In this document: positions 5,744-9,381 of the stretch, one piece after another
How positions within the stretch are numbered: position 1 is the stretch's first letter
Layout of the letters: every line of letters starts with the position of its first letter
Origin: Bacillota bacterium
Lineage (GTDB): Bacteria > Bacillota > Clostridia > Peptostreptococcales > Anaerovoracaceae
NCBI GenBank assembly: GCA_017523605.1
Contig: JAFWVZ010000059.1
Location: 1 to 9,381, forward strand
DNA length: 9,381 nt
Direction: 5' to 3'
Notes under the pieces: model-generated
The model's database searches: none
The model's input: only the letters and a program-made list of their open reading frames with translations
Told to the model about the DNA's origin: nothing
Made by a program: the position numbers and the translations under genes

Positions 5744-6622
5744 TTGGAATTCAAACAGTTGAACGTATTCATAACAGTTGCCGACGAGCACAGTTTTCTT
5801 AGGGCTTCGCAGGCTCTTTTCGTGTCTCGCCAGGCAGTCGGAAAGACGATAGACCAGCTGGAAGAAGAGCTGGGAATGAAGCTTTTCGTAAGAGGTCAGA
5901 ACGGCGTTCAGCTTACTCCTGCCGGAAAATACTTCTACACGAGAGCTAAGGCGCTCATTTCAGATCTAAACGATCTTCGTTCCGAGATGAGTTCCATGTG
6001 GCAGAGCCAGGTAAGCATAAAGGCTTGCTTTTCCGAAGCGCTGTGGTCTTTCTATTCCAAGGGAATAAAAGAATATGCTTCCAGAAATTCTTCGGAAGTT
6101 AAGATAGAGACCGTCGTTGTCCCCGAGCCTGAATGCGAGCACATGCTCCCCGGACTGGACGCGGATGTCGTCATTTCTTTTGCGCCTCAGAACGCCAGAA
6201 GCACCACGACTTCGCTCGTAATGGAATCCCCGATCGTTTTTCTTGTTAGAAAAGAAGACCCGCTTGCGGCCGAGGATGTTCTTAAGCTCAGCTGGAGCAA
6301 GCGGGTAGGGCGTTTTCTGTTGTTTACGGGAGGCACCGACCACGGTCTTTGGTGGCCTACGATCCCGCGTCAGGGCGATGTTTGCTGCGGAAGCCTGGAG
6401 GAACTTTTCGGAAAGCTCCAGACAGAAGGCGGAATACTTCCGATCCCCGAATTCCTTGTTCCGAATACTCTCGGCAAGCTTAGGATACTTCGTCCTTCCA
6501 AGCCTGTGGACCCCTGCAGGGTCTATTGTTCGCTGCTACGCAAGCATTACCACGATGCTGCAAAATACGAACAGCTTGTAAGGTTCTGCGACGAAGCAGT
6601 GATCGTTGAATCCGCAGACTAA
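5744..6622 (+). CDS. LysR-type transcriptional regulator, divergent to the CODH/ACS operon
   Basis: A 292-residue LysR-family regulator of usual length. The N-terminal winged helix-turn-helix covers about residues 1-60 (FKQLNVFITVADEHSFLRAS, then SRQAVGKTIDQLEEELG, with LFVR and LTPAG). A linker helix follows to about 88, then a periplasmic-binding-protein-like effector domain of diverged sequence from about 90. That domain contains all seven cysteines (C95, C131, C214, C215, C258, C262, C282). The start is TTG at 5744, chosen because GGAGG lies 8 nt upstream and MEFKQLNVF is the normal LysR N-terminus. LysR regulators typically control the divergent neighbour and repress themselves; here that means the cooS operon through the ATAC-N7-GTAT site between them. 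The ligand is unknown. A rare start codon and a promoter overlapping its own candidate operator would keep its level low. Confidence 0.92.
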   Translation: MEFKQLNVFITVADEHSFLRASQALFVSRQAVGKTIDQLEEELGMKLFVRGQNGVQLTPAGKYFYTRAKALISDLNDLRSEMSSMWQSQVSIKACFSEALWSFYSKGIKEYASRNSSEVKIETVVVPEPECEHMLPGLDADVVISFAPQNARSTTTSLVMESPIVFLVRKEDPLAAEDVLKLSWSKRVGRFLLFTGGTDHGLWWPTIPRQGDVCCGSLEELFGKLQTEGGILPIPEFLVPNTLGKLRILRPSKPVDPCRVYCSLLRKHYHDAAKYEQLVRFCDEAVIVESAD

Positions 6623-6643
6623 GTCAGCAGTCTGACGTTTTTT
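6623..6643 (+). terminator. Short Rho-independent terminator after the LysR-type gene
   Basis: GTCAG (6623-6627) and CTGAC (6632-6636) form a 5-bp stem with a 4-nt loop, followed by GTTTTTT. It starts immediately after the stop codon. An alternative pairing of CAGACT (6615-6620) with AGTCTG (6629-6634) is possible. On the - strand there is no T-run after the stem, so it does not look like a terminator for the converging ddh gene. Confidence 0.55.
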
Positions 6644-6660
6644 AGCAATTACTTCAGCGC

Positions 6661-7647
6661 TTACAGAAGGCTGCGGCGCATCTCTTCGCCGGTCATCGGA
6701 AGAGCGTACGCTGCCGGTATGTCGAAGATAGTGTTGCAGCCCGTCTTTCCTTCTTTTGCAAGGCGTGCGACCGCCCTTGCATAGGCAACTATCACGCTGG
6801 ACGTAAACTCGGGGTTGGAATCCAGAGTTAGCTTGAATTCTACGACTTCGTCGTTCTCCTGATCCCAGCCGGTCTTGCCGGATCTGATCACGGAACCTCC
6901 GTGAGGCAGTCCCTTGTGGTCTCTGTCCAGTTCTTCCTGAGTAATGAAATTAACGGTAGTATCGTAATCGGCAAAGTAGTCCGGCATGTTAACGATAGTC
7001 TGACGGATCTTTTCCTTGTCCGCTCCTTCGGCTGCGACCACGTAGCATTCACGCGTATGCTTCTGCCTTGTTGTGAGCTGAGGATTCTTTCCGCTGCGTA
7101 CGGCTTCTACGGCGCTTTCCACCGGCACGGTATACTGGCGCGCGTCCAGAACGCCTTCGATCTTGCGTATCGCGTTGGAATGGCCTTGGCTTACCCCGCG
7201 TCCCCAGAATGTGTAGTTCTCGCCGACGGGCAGGGCAAGGGTAGCTATCGCTCTGTTAAGAGAGAACAGACCCGGATCCCAGCCTATGGAAATGGCAGCG
7301 GTATGTCCGGAAGCCTTTGCGGCTGCATCAACGTTATCAAAGTGCTTAGGAATGTCGTGGTGATTGTCGAAGCTGTCGATCACATTGTACATGGCAGCGT
7401 ACTTGGGCGTCTGGACGGGAAGCTCCGTAGCGCTGCCGCTGCACAGGATAAGAACGTCTATGTCCTGCGGCTGCTCAAGTTCGCTTACATGGCAGACCTT
7501 TACGCCTTCGGTAAGGGGCTTTATCGTCTTGGGATCTCTTCTTGTGTATATTCCGGCAAGCTCCATGTCCGGGTTCTGCTTGACCGCGCATTCAACTCCG
7601 CGGCCCAGATTTCCGTAACCAAGCACTGCTATCTTTATCTTATCCAT
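6661..7647 (-). CDS. ddh: meso-Diaminopimelate D-dehydrogenase
   Basis: A 328-residue NADPH-dependent enzyme that makes meso-2,6-diaminopimelate from tetrahydrodipicolinate and ammonia in one step, bypassing the acylated-intermediate branches. It resembles Corynebacterium glutamicum Ddh (about 320 residues) throughout. The Rossmann motif is GYGNLG (10-15), with RR at 36-37 in position to bind the NADP phosphate. Further family motifs are CSGSATELP (69-77), DNHHDIP (94-100), GWDPG (122-126), WGRGVSQGHS (148-157), MPDYF (221-225), PHGG (248-251) and NPEFTSS (278-284). The ATG lies inside the lysA 3' end with an 8-nt overlap, and its site GGAGGTG is within lysA codons, so the two are translationally coupled. 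Its product is both the lysA substrate and a peptidoglycan precursor, so the pair supplies lysine and cell-wall DAP. No clear - strand terminator follows the stop. Confidence 0.95.
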   Translation of the reverse strand: MDKIKIAVLGYGNLGRGVECAVKQNPDMELAGIYTRRDPKTIKPLTEGVKVCHVSELEQPQDIDVLILCSGSATELPVQTPKYAAMYNVIDSFDNHHDIPKHFDNVDAAAKASGHTAAISIGWDPGLFSLNRAIATLALPVGENYTFWGRGVSQGHSNAIRKIEGVLDARQYTVPVESAVEAVRSGKNPQLTTRQKHTRECYVVAAEGADKEKIRQTIVNMPDYFADYDTTVNFITQEELDRDHKGLPHGGSVIRSGKTGWDQENDEVVEFKLTLDSNPEFTSSVIVAYARAVARLAKEGKTGCNTIFDIPAAYALPMTGEEMRRSLL

Positions 7648-8959
7648 TTTTCACCTCCAGAAAACTCTTGGGAATAACGTCGTTCGCTGTCATGTTTTCG
7701 TATGTCTGAGGCTTTACAGCCCATTCTGCGATCCCGTTATCTATGAACAGGACGCCGGGTATGGGGTTCCTGTTGTAATTGGACGCCATCGTATATCCGT
7801 AAGCTCCCGTGGAGAGCACAGCAAGCGTATCTCCTGTCTTAAGCTCCGGAAGCTCTATGTCCTTTATGATTATATCGCCGGACTCGCAGCATTTTCCGCA
7901 TATCGTGACTGTCTTGTCCGCCGGCGCGTCTGCTTTGCTGGCGACTATCGCGGTGTATTTTGCTCCGTACAGGGCAGGTCTTATGTTCTCGGTCATGCCG
8001 CCGTCCACAGCCGCGTAATTGCGAAGTCCGGGTATGTCCTTGGTAGAGCCGATCTTATACAGAGTTATTCCGGCTTCCGCAACGACGCTTCTGCCGGGTT
8101 CTATTACAAGCGCGGGCATCTCAAGTCCGTATTCCATGGCAAACGCTTCTATGGTCTCTCTTACAGGATCCAGGAAGAAGGAGAAGGGCTTTCTTTCTTC
8201 GGTGGTGTATGTGACCCCGAAGCCGCCGCCCAGGTTGAGCTCCTTTATCCAGAAACCGTACTCGGTGTAGATCTTTTCTGCAAGCTTTAAGGCTTCGCCG
8301 GTGGCTGCTATGTATCCGTCGTTTTCGAACAGCTGGGATCCTATGTGGAAGTGCAGTCCAAGGAATTCCACATATCTGGAATCCAGTGCCGCCTTAACGT
8401 AGGGGAGAATGATATCGTCGTCCAGAGGGATCCCGAACTTGGAATCCTTTTTGCCGGTGATTATGTAGTCGTGGGTGTCCGCTTTGACGCCGGGAGTGAT
8501 CCTGTAAAGGACCTTCATTTTCTTTTCTTTTGCGGCGCAGATCTCTTCCAGCATGGAAAGCTCCTGAAGGCTGTCGATTATTATGCGTCCGATCCCGTAT
8601 TCCACTGCAAGCTCCAGCTCGCCGCGGCTCTTGTTGTTTCCGTTGAATTCAAGGCGTTCGGCAGGGAAGCCCGCTTTTATCGCCGTATAGAGTTCTCCGC
8701 CGGAGACAACGTCCGCGCATAAGCCTTCGTACTGCAGAAGCTTGAACATCGCAGTACAGCAGAACGCCTTGCAGGCATATGCGATGCGGTTCTTGGGATG
8801 ATCATCCGTGAATGCTTCCTTAAGTTCCTTAATGCGGGACTTTATGACGTTCTGGGAATATACGTATACAGGCGTACCGAATTCAGCAGCCAGCTGCGTA
8901 AGATCGCAGCCGTCGTAGAATAGGGTTCCGTTCTTTATTTCCATCAGTTCGGTGTTCAT
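7640..8959 (-). CDS. lysA: Diaminopimelate decarboxylase
   Basis: A 439-residue PLP enzyme, fold type III (alanine racemase-like barrel), catalysing the last lysine step: meso-DAP to lysine and CO2. K64 in YACKAF is the PLP Schiff-base lysine. HIGSQ (205-209), GGGFG (244-248) and EPGR (287-290) are the PLP phosphate and substrate motifs. C358-E359-S360-G361-D362 is the CESGD motif contributed across the dimer, and Y387 (GAYGYTM) is the conserved C-terminal active-site tyrosine. Length is slightly above the roughly 420 typical. The ATG at 8959 has only a weak site (ACGGAAC); the alternative M6 has none better, and a stop lies in frame not far upstream. No lysine riboswitch is evident: only about 158 bp separate it from the next gene. 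It is the first gene of the lysA-ddh pair. Confidence 0.96.
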   Translation of the reverse strand: MNTELMEIKNGTLFYDGCDLTQLAAEFGTPVYVYSQNVIKSRIKELKEAFTDDHPKNRIAYACKAFCCTAMFKLLQYEGLCADVVSGGELYTAIKAGFPAERLEFNGNNKSRGELELAVEYGIGRIIIDSLQELSMLEEICAAKEKKMKVLYRITPGVKADTHDYIITGKKDSKFGIPLDDDIILPYVKAALDSRYVEFLGLHFHIGSQLFENDGYIAATGEALKLAEKIYTEYGFWIKELNLGGGFGVTYTTEERKPFSFFLDPVRETIEAFAMEYGLEMPALVIEPGRSVVAEAGITLYKIGSTKDIPGLRNYAAVDGGMTENIRPALYGAKYTAIVASKADAPADKTVTICGKCCESGDIIIKDIELPELKTGDTLAVLSTGAYGYTMASNYNRNPIPGVLFIDNGIAEWAVKPQTYENMTANDVIPKSFLEVKNG

Positions 8960-9117
8960 GATCAGTTCCGTTTCCGTGCCGCCGTAAGCACATATCGCTG
9001 TTTTTTATGATGAACAATAAAAAATATGCCTGATATTTTATCATCTTCCGACAAAATGCTCAAGCATATTATGATCTGTTAAGCCATCAGCTTATATTCT
9101 TTCAGGCAGGGCATAGA
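8960..9117. other. A+T-rich intergenic region upstream of lysA
   Basis: 158 bp between the lysA start and the stop of the next - strand gene. An A+T-only dyad, AAAATAT (9021-9027) and ATATTTT (9033-9039), is followed by T-rich sequence on the - strand and might end the upstream transcript. A smaller ATGC/GCAT hairpin lies near 9057-9068. No convincing -10/-35 pair for lysA stood out, although one must lie here unless transcription reads through. No small gene was seen. Confidence 0.4.
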
Positions 9118-9381
9118 TTAATAATATAACAGATCGATCTTGACTGTCTCCCCGGCGGGAGTGACGACCTCGTACAAGTATCCGTCGCTCAAGCAGTCTC
9201 CGTTGACAGTGTTTAGCGCCTTAAGATAGTATCTGTGAGTATACCCGATGCTGTCCTTCGCTTCGATCGCCAGAGCGTAGTTGTGGACTTCGTTTGAGTT
9301 GAACGAGTCTCTGTATGCGTAATCATAAGATCCCATATATGGGTCGGCAGTATTCGTCCAGTAGATCTCAGAAGAAATGTC
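9118..9381 (-). CDS. C-terminal end of an unrecognised, tyrosine-rich protein (partial)
   Basis: The frame is open from its TAA stop at 9118-9120 to the right edge, giving at least 87 residues of a longer protein. An internal Met at 9336 is unlikely to be the true start, because the reading continues upstream without a stop (ISSEIYWTNTADPYMG). It is rich in Tyr, Asp, Asn and Ser with one Cys and no membrane segment or anchor motif, ending IDLLYY. The pattern HRYYLKALNTVNGDCLSDGYLYEV loosely resembles the last strands of fibronectin type III-like repeats in clostridial surface proteins. That resemblance is weak, and no function is claimed. It is separated from lysA by 158 bp and is probably its own transcription unit. 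Confidence 0.6.
   Translation of the reverse strand, partial: DISSEIYWTNTADPYMGSYDYAYRDSFNSNEVHNYALAIEAKDSIGYTHRYYLKALNTVNGDCLSDGYLYEVVTPAGETVKIDLLYY

Noticed and set aside
6901..7677. 258-residue open frame on the + strand opposite ddh
   Set aside because: In-register antisense shadow of ddh, which has full-length family motifs.
9021..9039. AAAATAT/ATATTTT dyad as a terminator for the gene at the right edge
   Set aside because: The stem is only A-T pairs in an A+T-rich spacer, too weak to list as a terminator; mentioned only in the intergenic entry.
1..9381. Insertion sequences, CRISPR arrays, tRNA or rRNA genes, prophage or toxin-antitoxin genes
   Set aside because: None were seen on either strand. 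Nearly all sequence is accounted for by the listed genes and short intergenic regions.

Overview
The window looks like chromosomal DNA from a strictly anaerobic, Gram-positive-type bacterium of the Clostridia. Coding DNA is roughly half G+C by eye, genes are tightly packed with GGAGG-type ribosome binding sites, and lysine/meso-DAP genes of clostridial type sit beside an oxygen-sensitive CO dehydrogenase/acetyl-CoA synthase (CODH/ACS) locus. No species can be assigned from the sequence alone.

Layout. At the left edge is a + strand CsoR/RcnR-family metal-sensing repressor with a histidine-rich N-terminus (5-352). It converges on a four-gene - strand operon, and the two share a strong bidirectional terminator (about 435-472). 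Read in its own direction the operon is cooS (CODH catalytic subunit, 5551-3656), cooC (nickel-insertion ATPase, 3654-2866), acsB (acetyl-CoA synthase, 2860-677) and cooT (small nickel-binding protein, 666-478). The gaps are 1, 5 and 10 nt. A 192-bp intergenic region (5552-5743) packed with dyad and direct repeats separates the operon from a divergent LysR-type regulator (5744-6622, TTG start). Beyond a small + strand terminator lies a - strand pair, lysA (8959-7640) and ddh (7647-6661), overlapping by 8 nt. After a 158-bp gap comes the 3' end of an unrecognised - strand gene that runs off the right edge.

How it fits together. CooS reduces CO2 to CO, or oxidises CO, at its Ni-Fe-S C-cluster. 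AcsB joins CO, a methyl group and CoA at its Ni-Ni-Fe4S4 A-cluster. CooC and CooT are nickel-handling factors. All metal ligands known from the CooS and AcsB families are present, so both enzymes look functional. The operon is closed on both sides by opposite-strand genes, so it holds only the nickel part of the Wood-Ljungdahl carbonyl branch. The corrinoid iron-sulfur protein (AcsC/AcsD) and methyltransferase (AcsE), often in the same cluster in acetogens, must be elsewhere or absent. The LysR regulator probably controls the operon: an exact ATAC-N7-GTAT site fills the predicted spacer of the cooS promoter. The neighbouring CsoR-family protein has ligand spacing resembling the nickel sensor InrS, which would suit a nickel-enzyme locus. 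The lysA-ddh pair is ordinary lysine/meso-DAP metabolism. I found no RNA genes, insertion sequences, CRISPR arrays, prophage genes or attachment sites.
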